Assembly (NCBI GenBank): GCA_024274785.1
Contig: JAJSAM010000057.1
Location: 1-49,087, forward strand
Source: Planctomycetota bacterium
GTDB taxonomy: Bacteria; Planctomycetota; JAJSAM01
Length of the DNA: 49,087 bases
Reading direction: 5' to 3'
The position numbers were made by a program, and so were the translations under genes. Every line of letters starts with the position of its first letter. Within the stretch, counting starts at the first letter, position 1. Under the pieces are notes generated by a model. That model worked only from the letters and a program-made list of their open reading frames with translations, had not been told where the DNA came from and searched no databases. This document shows positions 38,738-47,947 of the stretch, piece after piece.

Positions 38738-40981
38738 ATGAAACAGTTCCTGATCGTGACCATGATCCTGTTCCTGCTCATCGGTTTCGCGAGCCCGTCC
38801 CGGGCCGACGACGCTTCCGCCGCGGCTACCGATGCCGCGGCCGAGGGCGAAGCCATCACCGACGCCGGCGAGGCCAGCGATGGAGAAGCCATCGACGACG
38901 CGCTCGCCGAGTTCGAGGCCACGACGCGAATCCCCGAGACGGTGGTGTCCGTCACGAGGGGCCGGCGACCGGTCTTCGACCTGCCTCGTTCGGTCAGTGT
39001 GCTCCACCAGGAGACCATCGAGCAACTGATGCCCCGCTTCGCCATCGGCGCCGTCGCCCGTCGCGAGCCCGGCATCATCCTGGACATCCGCACCACGACC
39101 ACCGGCGACCCCATCATGCGCGGTTTCGCCGGCTTCAACATCCTGACCCTGATCGACAGCAACTCTCTCTCGACGCTCTGGGGCGAAGGCGGGTTCGGCG
39201 CTGACGACATGTACGGCAAGATCGACATCGATACGATCGAGCGGATCGAGGTCGTGCGCGGTCCCAACTCGGTCATGTACGGCAGCAACGCGCTCGGCGG
39301 CGTGATCAACTTCATCACCCGCAGTTCCCCGTTCGACTACACCACGGGCGGCATGGTCGCCGGTGTGCGCACCCGCCTGACCTACATGAGCAACATGCAG
39401 GGCCTGCGTGGCCGCTTCGAAACCTACGGCGCCACGGAGGACGTGAAGTGGCTGGTGGGCTACTCCGCGGCGGACTACGGGAACGGCAACTCGGCCGACA
39501 AGGAACTCGACCCCACCTCCGGCCGTGAGCGCAACTTCGATATCCGGGCCGACTGGCGGGTCGCGGACGGCCACGAGATCATGTTCTCGTTCCTCGACGT
39601 CTACCGCTGGAACCAGCACCGCTACTATCGTCCGACCCAGGACAACCTGAACCACCGCATCGGCGCGACGGTGCGCTGGACCGCGGAAGAGCTCGTAGAG
39701 GGGGTCGAGAACTTCGAGTGGCGCGTCTATTATCAAATGAAGCGCGACGAACGCCGCTGGCATGAGGAGAACTACCGGGAGGGCTACGCCGAGACCAACA
39801 CGTTCTCCACCGACCTGCAGGCGAGTTCGGACCTCGGCGGCGGCCACTTCCTCACCTACGGCCTGCACGGCAGCCTGGACAAGGGTGAGAGCGCGGACGA
39901 CGAGCAGTTCACCTTCACCACCCCCCCGCCGACGATGTCCGATGCTCCCGATACCGACTGGTGGAACTTCGCGATCTTCGCGCAGGACGAGTGGGAACTG
40001 ATCGACGACACTCTCGACCTGACTCTCTCCGCCCGTTACGACTCCTTCATCTTCAAGTCCCGGCCGACGGACAGCTACAGCCCGCCGGTGGGCAGGCCGG
40101 AGTTCGACTACTTCACCGACCGGACCGGCTCCCTGACCGGCGGCATCGGACTCGTCTACAAGGTCGATGACAACTGGCGCGCCGTGGGCTCCTGGTCGCG
40201 CGGATTCCGTCAGTACGCCCCCAACTTCGGCATCCGCCAACTGGGCAACGGCGTCCTGATCCCGAACCAGTTGCTCAACCCGGTGGTGGCCTACAACTAC
40301 GAGCTCGGCGCCAAGGCCCGCTACCCCTGGTTCGACGGTGAGATCTACGGCTACTACACCGATATCCGCGACTGGCAGGAACTCCGCCCGGACACGTTCA
40401 TGGGCCAGGACTGGTACGACTACAACGGAAACGGAGTGCAGGACGCCAACGAGAACGTGGTGTCCCAGAAGCCGGTGGGCAGCGCCTATGTCTACGGTTT
40501 CGAACTCAAGGGTACGGTCTACCTGAGCAAGGCCATCCCCGAACTCCCGAGCGGTTTCTCGATGTGGGGCGGCGCCGCCTGGAACCACGGGAAGGTGAGC
40601 GACGGGGAGTACTTCCGCCACACCATGCCCCTTTCGGGCATCATTGCCGGGCGCTGGGACGACGCCGACCCGAAGCGTGGCGCGTATGTCGAGATCGTGG
40701 CCGAAATGGCGGCGCGCTACGACGAGATCCCGAGCAGCCGGGTGGAAAACGACCTCGCTTACCGCAGGGAACCCCAGGACAAGAACTCCCCGCTCCTCCG
40801 CGACTGGGGCGGCGTACCCGGCTACACGGTCTTCTCGATCTATGCCGGCATGAACCTCGGTGAGAACGCGAAAGTGACCATGGCGGTGGAAAACTTCACC
40901 AACAGGCAATACCGCCGGGCGCACAGCCGCATGGACGCCCTCGGCCTGAACTTCATCCTCGGCATCGACATCTGGTTCTGA
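38738..40981 (+). CDS. TonB-dependent outer-membrane receptor
   Basis: A 747-residue receptor with a signal peptide (MKQFLIVTMI.. to PSRA), an Ala/Glu-rich stretch, a TonB-box-like ETVVSVT at about 65, a plug domain (IDTIERIEVVRGPNSVMYGSNALGG and VINFITR), a 22-strand-type barrel and a terminal aromatic residue (GIDIWF). It should import a siderophore, vitamin or other large nutrient using TonB energy; the ligand cannot be read from sequence. ATG 38738 is chosen over the in-frame ATG 38714 because of GGAGA upstream and the signal peptide. It is followed after 3 bp by tonB. Confidence 0.94.
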   Translation: MKQFLIVTMILFLLIGFASPSRADDASAAATDAAAEGEAITDAGEASDGEAIDDALAEFEATTRIPETVVSVTRGRRPVFDLPRSVSVLHQETIEQLMPRFAIGAVARREPGIILDIRTTTTGDPIMRGFAGFNILTLIDSNSLSTLWGEGGFGADDMYGKIDIDTIERIEVVRGPNSVMYGSNALGGVINFITRSSPFDYTTGGMVAGVRTRLTYMSNMQGLRGRFETYGATEDVKWLVGYSAADYGNGNSADKELDPTSGRERNFDIRADWRVADGHEIMFSFLDVYRWNQHRYYRPTQDNLNHRIGATVRWTAEELVEGVENFEWRVYYQMKRDERRWHEENYREGYAETNTFSTDLQASSDLGGGHFLTYGLHGSLDKGESADDEQFTFTTPPPTMSDAPDTDWWNFAIFAQDEWELIDDTLDLTLSARYDSFIFKSRPTDSYSPPVGRPEFDYFTDRTGSLTGGIGLVYKVDDNWRAVGSWSRGFRQYAPNFGIRQLGNGVLIPNQLLNPVVAYNYELGAKARYPWFDGEIYGYYTDIRDWQELRPDTFMGQDWYDYNGNGVQDANENVVSQKPVGSAYVYGFELKGTVYLSKAIPELPSGFSMWGGAAWNHGKVSDGEYFRHTMPLSGIIAGRWDDADPKRGAYVEIVAEMAARYDEIPSSRVENDLAYRREPQDKNSPLLRDWGGVPGYTVFSIYAGMNLGENAKVTMAVENFTNRQYRRAHSRMDALGLNFILGIDIWF

Positions 40982-40984
40982 GTC

Positions 40985-41701
40985 ATGAAAAGCGCGAGCA
41001 GAAAGGTCCTCCTGGCTTCGATCCTGGCCCACGGCCTGCTGTTCGCGCTGCTCACCCCCTGGCTGACCATGGTCGCCGGGGCTGCTCTTCCAAAGGTGGC
41101 GGAAGTGCGAAGCCGGCTCGTCACTCCCGCGGAGCTCATCCCGGACCCGGTGACCATCCCGGACCGGCGCCCTCCGTCGCCGGAAGACCCGCCCACCGTG
41201 CCATACCCTGAGACCGTCCCCCCGGAGGAGACGCCGGCCGAGGCGCCGCTTTTCGACCGCCCGGTCGAACCCTCCCTTTCGACTGCTTTCGCCATCCCGG
41301 TGAAACGTTCGATTGCTGTCCGGTCCGCGCCAAACCGCCAGAAGGAGACTGCTTCCCTGGTGGCTTTGGCGCCTCCTCCGGTGCGGACCCTCAATGTCGC
41401 AATGCACGCTCGCCGCGCCTCCGGGCCAAGCCGGAAGGCCGTGCCGATGAAGGGCAACCTCCCCCCGAGGTACCCCGTGCGGGCGAGAGAGCGGGCCCAC
41501 GAGGGAGTCGTCCTCGTCATGGCGCACCTCGACCGCTCCGGTGAGGTGGTGCGGGTGGAGATTCTGAAGGGATCCGGTTACACTCTGCTGGACCGTGAAG
41601 CCCTGCGCGCGGTCGAGGCCTGGCGTTTCAGACCGGCGCTCCGGAACGGAGTCGCCATCGCTTCACGGATTGAAGTCCCCATACGCTTTCGCATCTCGTG
41701 A
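40985..41701 (+). CDS. tonB: TonB-family energy transducer
   Basis: A 238-residue protein with a single N-terminal TM helix (ASILAHGLLFALLTPWLTMV), a proline-rich periplasmic spacer (PDPVTIPDRRPPSPEDPPTVP..), and a TonB C-terminal domain (about 155-238: YPVRARERAHEGVVLVMAHL, GSGYTLLDREALRAVEAWRFRPA). It passes proton-motive energy from ExbB/ExbD to the receptor encoded 3 bp upstream. No exbB or exbD is in view, so they must lie elsewhere. Confidence 0.93.
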   Translation: MKSASRKVLLASILAHGLLFALLTPWLTMVAGAALPKVAEVRSRLVTPAELIPDPVTIPDRRPPSPEDPPTVPYPETVPPEETPAEAPLFDRPVEPSLSTAFAIPVKRSIAVRSAPNRQKETASLVALAPPPVRTLNVAMHARRASGPSRKAVPMKGNLPPRYPVRARERAHEGVVLVMAHLDRSGEVVRVEILKGSGYTLLDREALRAVEAWRFRPALRNGVAIASRIEVPIRFRIS

Positions 41702-41714
41702 CGCATCGCTGCAT

Positions 41715-41860
41715 CGCGACCCAGCCGCAATGGAGGGTCGACCTCCGGGCGACCGTGCTGGCGGTCCGGCGCCGTCACGCAAAGTCTGCGAGCGCTGCGA
41801 AGATTCTGAACATCAGTTCAACAGATCGCGTGCCCTCATGAGAAATGCGGGCTGGACTCA
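41715..41860 (+). repeat. Dispersed intergenic repeat, family A (copy 2)
   Basis: 41730-41770 is identical to 31338-31378, and similarity extends on both sides. The distal end has CCCTCATGAGAAATGCGGGC, whose AATGCGGGCT core also ends copy 1. It fills the gap between tonB and the binding-protein gene and ends 20 bp before that start codon. Confidence 0.8.
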
Positions 41861-41880
41861 CCCCTTCGAGAGGAAAACCA

Positions 41881-42911
41881 TGCGAACGATCAAGCTTGCC
41901 CTCGTCCTCGTCCTCGGGGCCGTCGGGGTCGCCTGTGGCCGCGCCGACGTCGTCATCTACAGTGCCCTCGACCAGGTCCACTCGGAGCCGATCATCCGGC
42001 AGTTCGAGGAGGAGACCGGCCTGACCGTGCGGGCGCAGTACGACCTCGAAGCGGTGAAGACCGTCGGCCTCGTCAACAAGCTCGTCGATGAGGCGGACAA
42101 CCCGAAGTGCGACGTGTTCTGGAACAATGAACTCGTCCACACGGTGCGTCTGAAAAAGAAGGGGCTGCTCGCCCCGTACGAAAGCCCATCCGCCGAGGAA
42201 ATCCCGGCCCGCTTCAAGGACCCGGATCATACCTGGACCGGCTTTGCGGCGCGGGCTCGCGTGCTCATCCTGAACACCGAACTGGCCTCGAAGGTGGTTC
42301 CCGATGAGAGCGAGTGGCCGACGAAAACCGCGGACCTGCTCGATCCGAAATGGAAGGGGCAGATCGGCATGGCCAAGCCCCTGGCCGGGACCACCCTGAC
42401 CCACATGTCGGTTCTTTGGAGCATGAAGGGCCCGGAGTACGTGATGGACTTCTGGAAGCGCCTGATGGCGAACGACGGCAGAGTCGCCACCGGCAACGCC
42501 CACCTGATGAAGGAAGTCTCGATCGGAAAGTTCGCGTTCGGCTACACCGACACGGACGACTTCCGCATGGCGGAACTCGAGGGCCGGCCGGTGCGGCGAA
42601 TCTTCCCCGACCAGGATCCGAACGGCGACATCGTCGGCTGCCTCGTCATCCCGAACAGTGTCAGCCTGATCAGAAACGGTCCGAATCCAGAGAACGGCAA
42701 GCGGCTGATCGACTATATCCTTTCAAAGAAGGTGGAGGAGTTGCTCGCCAAGGGCCCCTCCGCACAGATGCCCGTCAGGAAATCCGTCCCTCGCCCGGAC
42801 TACGTCTTGAGCGCCGAAGAGCTGGTGACGATCGAGGTGGACTGGGAGAAGGTAGCGGAAGCGGTCGAGCCGGTCAGCGCCTGGCTCCTTCAGTTCATGG
42901 AAGAAAAATGA
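41881..42911 (+). CDS. Extracellular solute-binding lipoprotein, iron(III)-ABC type
   Basis: A 343-residue-class protein with a lipoprotein signal (lipobox VGVAC, Cys about 19) and the class of fold used for Fe(III) and related anions: VVIYSALDQVHSEPIIRQFEEETG, CDVFWNNELVHTVRLKKKGLLAPY, and FGYTDTDDFRMAELEGRPV. The WNNE segment is typical of ABC iron-type binding proteins. No permease or ATPase gene follows in the window, which is odd. ATG 41881 has GAGAGGA 5-6 nt upstream. The frame is open through the upstream repeat, but that part is not protein-like. Its stop overlaps the next start by 4 bp (ATGA). Confidence 0.88.
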
Positions 42912-43909
42912 CGAGATCAGCCCCGGTCCTGGTTGCAGCCCTCGCCCTTCTCGCCGTCGCCGGATGCAGCACGCCGACCCATGTCGGTACCGGCACGCTC
43001 AACGCACTGAGCACGCCCCTCGACCTGAAACCGGGCGCCCTCTTCGTCACTCCGGACGAGAGCTACGTGCTTTGTGAGACCCAGCGCGACAAGAACCTCG
43101 TCTTCACCGGCCACCTCGAGACGCTGAAGGCGCGGTCCCTCGACTACCGGGCGTTCGCATTTTCGGCGGATTCGAAGTCCGCAGCGGCGATCCGCCGGGA
43201 GGAAGGCGCCTACGTGGCCGTCCCCGACCTGCGCCGCCTGGCGAGCTTCCCGAAGCCGGCCGGCGCCTTCACCGGCCGCGCCGAACTCTTCGCCCTGCCG
43301 GATGGCAGCGGCTTCGTGGCGGTCGGCAACGATCGAACCGCGCCGAACGTCTGGATCATCGGTGAAGAACCGCCCCGTTTCGCGCGTAGCGGCCGCACCA
43401 TGGACCCGGCCAACCTGCGCGGCGCGGCGATCGACCAGGAGAGCGGCAAGCTCATCCTGACCAACGATCGGAACCTCCTCGAGATCTTCAACCTGAAAAC
43501 GATGCAGACCGAGGACGTGCTCGAGTTGCCCTGCCGGGAAGCCGACTACGACATCGCCACCGGGCTCGGCTGGGCGTTTGTCTCGACGCGGGACGGCATG
43601 GTCATTCCGGTGAACGTCGCGGCGAAATCGCATGCCGAACCGATCCGGATCGGCGGCAGAGGCCAGATGCGCGTCGCCCTCTCGAAGTCCGGCCGTCTGC
43701 TGGCGGTCAGCCACCAGGACCAGAGCGCGCGGAAGGCCCCCTACCCCACCACGCTCAAGGTCTTCGCCGTCGATCGGGGCAATGCGACGGAACTCGGCCA
43801 CGCCTTCTTCGAAGCCGAGGGTCCGGCCCGGGACATCGTGGTGCTGGAAACGTCCGGCAAGGTGCTCCTGAGCTGCGACCCGCAACTCATCGCCTGGACG
43901 TTCGAGTAG
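42908..43909 (+). CDS. Lipoprotein with propeller-like repeats, unknown function
   Basis: A 333-residue protein with a lipoprotein signal (LLAVAGCS, Cys 20). The mature part has repeated beta-rich units, such as GALFVTPDESYVLCETQR, RAFAFSADSKSAAAIRREEG and VALSKSGRLLAVSHQDQ, typical of WD40/PQQ-like propellers. It is translationally coupled to the iron-type binding protein (ATGA), so a shared envelope role is likely. Its ligand and function are not recognised. It ends with TAG. Confidence 0.75.
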   Translation: MTRSAPVLVAALALLAVAGCSTPTHVGTGTLNALSTPLDLKPGALFVTPDESYVLCETQRDKNLVFTGHLETLKARSLDYRAFAFSADSKSAAAIRREEGAYVAVPDLRRLASFPKPAGAFTGRAELFALPDGSGFVAVGNDRTAPNVWIIGEEPPRFARSGRTMDPANLRGAAIDQESGKLILTNDRNLLEIFNLKTMQTEDVLELPCREADYDIATGLGWAFVSTRDGMVIPVNVAAKSHAEPIRIGGRGQMRVALSKSGRLLAVSHQDQSARKAPYPTTLKVFAVDRGNATELGHAFFEAEGPARDIVVLETSGKVLLSCDPQLIAWTFE

Positions 43910-43945
43910 ACGAGGGGGCAGCGCCGTCTGCGCCGTACTACTTAA

Positions 43946-44103
43946 GGGGCCGCGCAGGAACAACTACGGGATTCGAGGGCAGCCGCATCCCGCAAAGCCG
44001 CGTTGCCCGTCTGTTGAAACCAGTAAGGTTGCGCCCTCCTCGCGCCTTGCCGGGCGGGCGCATCAGCGCTCTCCGTCCTGCGAAGTTATTCTTGCGCGGC
44101 CCC
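43946..44103. mobile_element. MITE-like element with 23-bp terminal inverted repeats (repeat family B, copy 2)
   Basis: The left end (43946-43968) GGGGCCGCGCAGGAACAACT and the reverse complement of the right end (44103-44081) GGGGCCGCGCAAGAATAACT match at 20 of 23 positions. The 158-bp unit has no transposase. Its left 83 bp match 13834-13916 in inverted orientation. The right end reaches into the 3' coding end of the thioredoxin-domain gene. Target-site duplications are not obvious. Confidence 0.6.
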
Positions 44104-46297
44104 TGAGCAGCCCCGCCAGCTCTACCCGCGTGGTCACCGGCGCCCGGCACGCATAGTTCTCGCAGACATACGCGGTCGCCTTTCCGTCCTTCGGGACCTG
44201 TGCGGAAAGGTACGGGATCAGGGAACGCGCCTGCTCCCCGTCCGGACCGGTGAGGTTCAACGCGAGCACGGCCCGGGGAAGGTAGTGGCCGCGGACCTCG
44301 GCGAGCAACTCGTTGAGGTCCGGCCCCCTGGCGTCCGCGGCGAGGACGATCTCCCTCGTCGGCCCCGCCGCGAAGTCGAGCGCCATCAGAGCGAAGGGGA
44401 AGCCCATCGGCATGCCGTCGATCTCTCCCGAGAACGCATTCAGGGTGTCTCGACCGGCCTGCTCGAAGCGCTTCTCCGAGGTGATGCGCCCCAGGCGGAG
44501 CAGGCCGAGCATCGCCACCGAGTTGCCGGAGGGGATCGCGCCGTCGTAGATCTCTCGCGTTTCGGTGAAGAGATCTTCGTTGCCGGCGCCGGCGAAGAGG
44601 AATCCGCCGTCCTCATGGTCGGTAAAGAGTGACAGCATGCTGTCGGCGGTGTCGACCGCGGCGGCGAGCCAGCGCGCGTCGAACGTCGTCTCGTAGAGAT
44701 CGAGCAGGGCGAAGACGAGGAAGGCATGATCGTCGAGGAAAGCGGGGATCGAGGCGTCGCCGCGGTGGTAGCGATGCAGCAGGCGGCCGTCATCGACCAT
44801 CTCGGTCAGCAGGAAGTCGGCGGCCCTCGCCGCGGCCGCGGTGTAGCGCTCCTCCCCGAGCACGCGGCCGGCGTAGGCCAGAGTCGAGATCATCAGCGCG
44901 TTCCAGTCGGTGAGAACCTTGTCGTCCTTCATGGGGTGGACACGCTTTTCGCGGACGGCGAAGAGCTTCCCGCGCATCGGCGCAAGACGGGCTTCCAGGG
45001 CGGCCTCCGTGGTGTCCCTCGCCGCCGCCACTTCGGCGAGTGACTTGGGGAGGTGCAGGATGTTCTTGCGGGTGTCTGCGCCGGTGGATTCCTCCCGGTA
45101 GTTCCCGGCTTCCGTCGCTCCGTAGATCCCGGCGAAGAATGCGCCGTCCTCCTGGCCGAGCACTTCCGAAATCTCAGCCAGCGACCAGACCTGGAACTTC
45201 CCCTCCACTCCTTCCGCATCGGCATCCTCGGCGGAGTGAAAGCCGCCCTTTGCGTCGGTCATGTCGCGGAGCACGTACTTGAAGATATCCCGGGCGACCG
45301 CGGCGTAGTGCCCGTTCTTCGTCACCTCGTAAGCCTCGAGGCAGGCCCGCCCGATCAACGCCTGATCGTAAAGCATCTTCTCGAAGTGCGGAACGAGCCA
45401 GACCGGGTCCGTGGAGTAGCGATGGAACCCACCTCCCAGGTGATCGTAGATTCCGCCCCTGTGCATCTCGACGAGGGTCTTCTCCACCATTTCGAGCGCC
45501 CTCTTCTGCCCGGTGCGGTGATAGGTGCGCAGCAGAAAGGTCAATTGGTGGGTCCGGGGGAACTTCGGTGCGGTTTCAAATCCTCCGTTCCTCGCGTCGA
45601 AACGCGAATTGAACATCGCAAACCCCTTCGCGAGGGTCTTCTCCGTCAGCTCGGCCCGTTCCACCCCATTCGACCGCGCTTCGATGTGATCGGTGATCTT
45701 CCGTGCCCCGGCCATGATGTCATCCCGCCGGTTTACCCAGGCATCGACGATAGAGCGAAGCACCGTCATGAAGCTCGGCCGCCCGAAACCCTCTTCCGGA
45801 GGGAAGTAGGTACCACCGTAGAAGGGCCGGCGATCCGGAGTGAGGAACACGGTAAGGGGCCACCCGCCGCTACCGGTCATCGCCTGCACCGCGGCCATGT
45901 AGACGTTGTCGACGTCGGGCCTCTCCTCCCGGTCCACCTTGATGGAGATGAAGTGCTCCTTCAGGTACGCCGCCACCTTCTCGTCTTCGAAGGACTCCCG
46001 CTCCATGACGTGGCACCAGTGACAGGTGGAGTAGCCGATACTGAGAAAGATCGGCTTGTCCTCTTTCGCCGCCTTCGCAAAGGCCTCGTCCCCCCATGGG
46101 AACCAGTCCACCGGGTTGTGGGCATGCTGCCGAAGGTACGGACTCGACTCCTTCGCCAAACGGTTGGTGAACCTCGGCTTCCCGCTTTTCTCGGACATTC
46201 CGGCACTCCCTTTCACGCCGCCGCCGGCTTCCTGCGCCAGCCCGTCCCCGCAGGACTGCAACATGAGAATGACAATCAGCATCGATAAGCGCGCCAT
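44063..46297 (-). CDS. Thioredoxin-domain protein of the DUF255/YyaL (SPATA20) family
   Basis: A 744-residue protein. An N-terminal lipoprotein-like signal ([11 protein letters not shown]) precedes the thioredoxin-like domain: [20 protein letters not shown] and the [10 protein letters not shown] active site (CHWC at about 91), then [12 protein letters not shown] and GGTYFPPEE. The rest is a long helical glycosidase-like toroid ([32 protein letters not shown]) as in the family. The role is unknown; a redox or sugar-enzyme role is proposed for relatives. The last residues ([13 protein letters not shown]) are encoded by the inverted repeat element. ATG 46297 gives the lipoprotein signal; the frame is open to 46417. 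Confidence 0.88.
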   Translation of the reverse strand: MARLSMLIVILMLQSCGDGLAQEAGGGVKGSAGMSEKSGKPRFTNRLAKESSPYLRQHAHNPVDWFPWGDEAFAKAAKEDKPIFLSIGYSTCHWCHVMERESFEDEKVAAYLKEHFISIKVDREERPDVDNVYMAAVQAMTGSGGWPLTVFLTPDRRPFYGGTYFPPEEGFGRPSFMTVLRSIVDAWVNRRDDIMAGARKITDHIEARSNGVERAELTEKTLAKGFAMFNSRFDARNGGFETAPKFPRTHQLTFLLRTYHRTGQKRALEMVEKTLVEMHRGGIYDHLGGGFHRYSTDPVWLVPHFEKMLYDQALIGRACLEAYEVTKNGHYAAVARDIFKYVLRDMTDAKGGFHSAEDADAEGVEGKFQVWSLAEISEVLGQEDGAFFAGIYGATEAGNYREESTGADTRKNILHLPKSLAEVAAARDTTEAALEARLAPMRGKLFAVREKRVHPMKDDKVLTDWNALMISTLAYAGRVLGEERYTAAAARAADFLLTEMVDDGRLLHRYHRGDASIPAFLDDHAFLVFALLDLYETTFDARWLAAAVDTADSMLSLFTDHEDGGFLFAGAGNEDLFTETREIYDGAIPSGNSVAMLGLLRLGRITSEKRFEQAGRDTLNAFSGEIDGMPMGFPFALMALDFAAGPTREIVLAADARGPDLNELLAEVRGHYLPRAVLALNLTGPDGEQARSLIPYLSAQVPKDGKATAYVCENYACRAPVTTRVELAGLLRGRARITSQDGER

Positions 46298-46397
46298 GGG
46301 TTCAGGCATACCACGGGAAAAGACCCGCGGAGAGTATTGGGCACCTGGGGCGATCCGACCACCTGACACGAATCCCGTGTAGCACGAGAATAGTGGA

Positions 46398-46550
46398 ATG
46401 AAGAACGTCACGATCACGCTTGAAGAAGAGACAGCGCGATGGGCGAAGATCCATGCGGCAAAGCAAGGATCGAGCGTCTCCCGGCTCCTCGGTGAGCTCC
46501 AGAAGAGGATGATGCTGCGCGAGCGGGGCTACGAGACAGCCCGCGGCGAT
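46398..46550 (+). pseudogene. VapB-type antitoxin remnant (N-terminal part)
   Basis: [20 protein letters not shown] and [19 protein letters not shown] match the ribbon-helix-helix N-terminus of VapB antitoxins. After about 48 codons (..RGYETA) the frame runs on into unrelated sequence. The C-terminal toxin-binding part is missing, followed closely by a VapC remnant. Confidence 0.7.
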
Positions 46551-46579
46551 GGAGTGGCAGGATGCCCCCTGGAGGTCCG

Positions 46580-46710
46580 GACGAGTTCGGGCTCTCCTGG
46601 TGGGACTCGCTCATTGTCTCCGCCGCCCGCCTCTCAGGGCGGCGATCCTTCTGAGCGAGGACCTGCGGGACGGCCGGGCCCCTGGCGGAACACTCGCGGT
46701 CAATCCCTTC
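46580..46710 (+). pseudogene. VapC PIN-domain toxin remnant, frameshifted
   Basis: One frame (from 46580) reads DEFGLSWWDSLIVSAARLSG, the next (from about 46639) reads AAILLSEDLRDGR.. to LAVNPF at 46710. Together they form the C-terminal third of a VapC PIN-domain ribonuclease, with the conserved FGLSWWDSLI, LLSEDL-DG and NPF. The N-terminal two thirds, with the first catalytic Asp residues, are gone and a frameshift splits the rest. Confidence 0.75.
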
Positions 46711-46741
46711 CGGCACCCCGCGGAGAAGACCCTCTCCCGAA

Positions 46742-46773
46742 TGTCCGAATCCGCCCCAGGGCGGATTCGGACA
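46742..46773. promoter_or_regulatory. Perfect 15-bp palindrome upstream of tryptophan dioxygenase
   Basis: TGTCCGAATCCGCCC and its exact complement are separated by only 2 bp, ending 72 bp before the ATG at 46846. No U-run follows. It may be an operator for the dioxygenase operon, a terminator for the decayed toxin module, or another dispersed palindrome. Confidence 0.5.
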
Positions 46774-46845
46774 CTAATCGCGGTTTGCGGCGAAACCACG
46801 GCTATGATGCGCATCTGCCGTTTTGGTCTTTGGGCGGGAGTGCAT

Positions 46846-47946
46846 ATGCCGACGAATTACTGGGACTACCTCCAGCTGGAACAACTGCTCTCGCTGCAGG
46901 GCGGTTTGCCGGAGGAGGAGACGGACGTTTCCGAGGACGAACTCTGTTTCATCGTCGTGCACCAGGCTTATGAACTCTGGTTCAAGGTCGTCCTGCGCGA
47001 GCTCCGGCTGGCGCGGGACGGGCTCGCGGCCGACCCGGTGCAAGAGGAGGCGGTTCCCCTCGTGGTGCACCACCTCGGACGCGTGAACGAGATCTTCCGC
47101 CTGGCTACCGACCAGTTCCGGGTGGTGGAGACCCTGTCGCCGCAGGACTTCCTCGCGTTCCGGGACAAGCTGGTCCCGGCGAGCGGGTTCCAGTCGTTCC
47201 AGATGCGCGAGATGGAAGTGCTGCTCGGGCTCCCGGACGAGGACCGCATCGAGTACGAGGAGGCGACGCCGCTCGAGCACATCCGGCGCCGCGCCGAAGG
47301 CTCCCCCGGCGGTGACAATGCCTGGCGACACATCACCGCGGCACAGCAGGAGACCACACTGCACACGGTTCTCTCCCGCTGGCTCTACCGCACTCCGATC
47401 CGAAACTCCGCTCCGGGGGACGCCGGGGATGACGAGGTGGTGCGGTCGTTTCTGGCCGACTACCTCGGCGCGGCGAAAACGCACCGGGAACGCATGATCA
47501 CGCGGATGAGCGAGGTCGGCGGCGCGGATCCCACCGCCGTCCGCCGACGGTTTGACACTCAGGCCGAAGCCACCCGGGCGTTCCTCGAAGCCGAGGACGT
47601 CCCCGAAGGCGGGCGCGCGGAACGCCGCCGCGTCCGCGCCGCACTGGTTTTCATCGAGAGCTACCGGGAGCAGCCACTCCTCGCCTGGCCCCGGGCCCTC
47701 ATCGACGCCGTGGTCCAGATGGAGGAGTTGCTCGTCATCTGGCGCAGCCGCCACGCCCGCATGGTCGAACGTATCATCGGCCGGCGCGTCGGCACCGGCG
47801 GATCCTCCGGGGTCGACTACCTCGATCGAACCGCTTCCTATCGTATCTTCACGGACCTCTGGGCGGTGCGGACTCTGCTCCTTTCCAAGGACGACCTGCC
47901 GCCGCTTGAAGAGGCCGCCAACTACGGCTTTGCCACGGGGAATTAA
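46846..47946 (+). CDS. kynA: Tryptophan 2,3-dioxygenase
   Basis: A 366-residue heme enzyme that opens the indole ring of tryptophan to N-formylkynurenine, the first step of the kynurenine pathway. Family motifs are all present: YWDYLQLEQLL (5-15), VVHQAYELWFK with distal His39, SGFQSFQMREME, and near the end WRSRHARMVERIIG (heme-ligand His at about 303) followed by GTGGSSGVDYLD. ATG 46846 follows GGGAG and begins just before the conserved core; the frame is open further upstream but that part is the VapC remnant. The SDR gene follows 1 bp later and a luciferase-like gene after that, a possible catabolic operon. Confidence 0.93.
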   Translation: MPTNYWDYLQLEQLLSLQGGLPEEETDVSEDELCFIVVHQAYELWFKVVLRELRLARDGLAADPVQEEAVPLVVHHLGRVNEIFRLATDQFRVVETLSPQDFLAFRDKLVPASGFQSFQMREMEVLLGLPDEDRIEYEEATPLEHIRRRAEGSPGGDNAWRHITAAQQETTLHTVLSRWLYRTPIRNSAPGDAGDDEVVRSFLADYLGAAKTHRERMITRMSEVGGADPTAVRRRFDTQAEATRAFLEAEDVPEGGRAERRRVRAALVFIESYREQPLLAWPRALIDAVVQMEELLVIWRSRHARMVERIIGRRVGTGGSSGVDYLDRTASYRIFTDLWAVRTLLLSKDDLPPLEEAANYGFATGN

Positions 47947-47947
47947 C

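Noticed and set aside
38417..41527. A 1036-residue open frame on the minus strand
   Set aside because: It is antisense to the clear TonB receptor and TonB genes; composition is typical of a shadow frame.
43938..44150. A 70-residue minus-strand frame resembling a translated frame at about 13834-13959 (both contain LTGFNRRATR)
   Set aside because: The likeness comes from the shared DNA repeat; there is no ribosome site, and the DNA similarity covers non-coding ends too.
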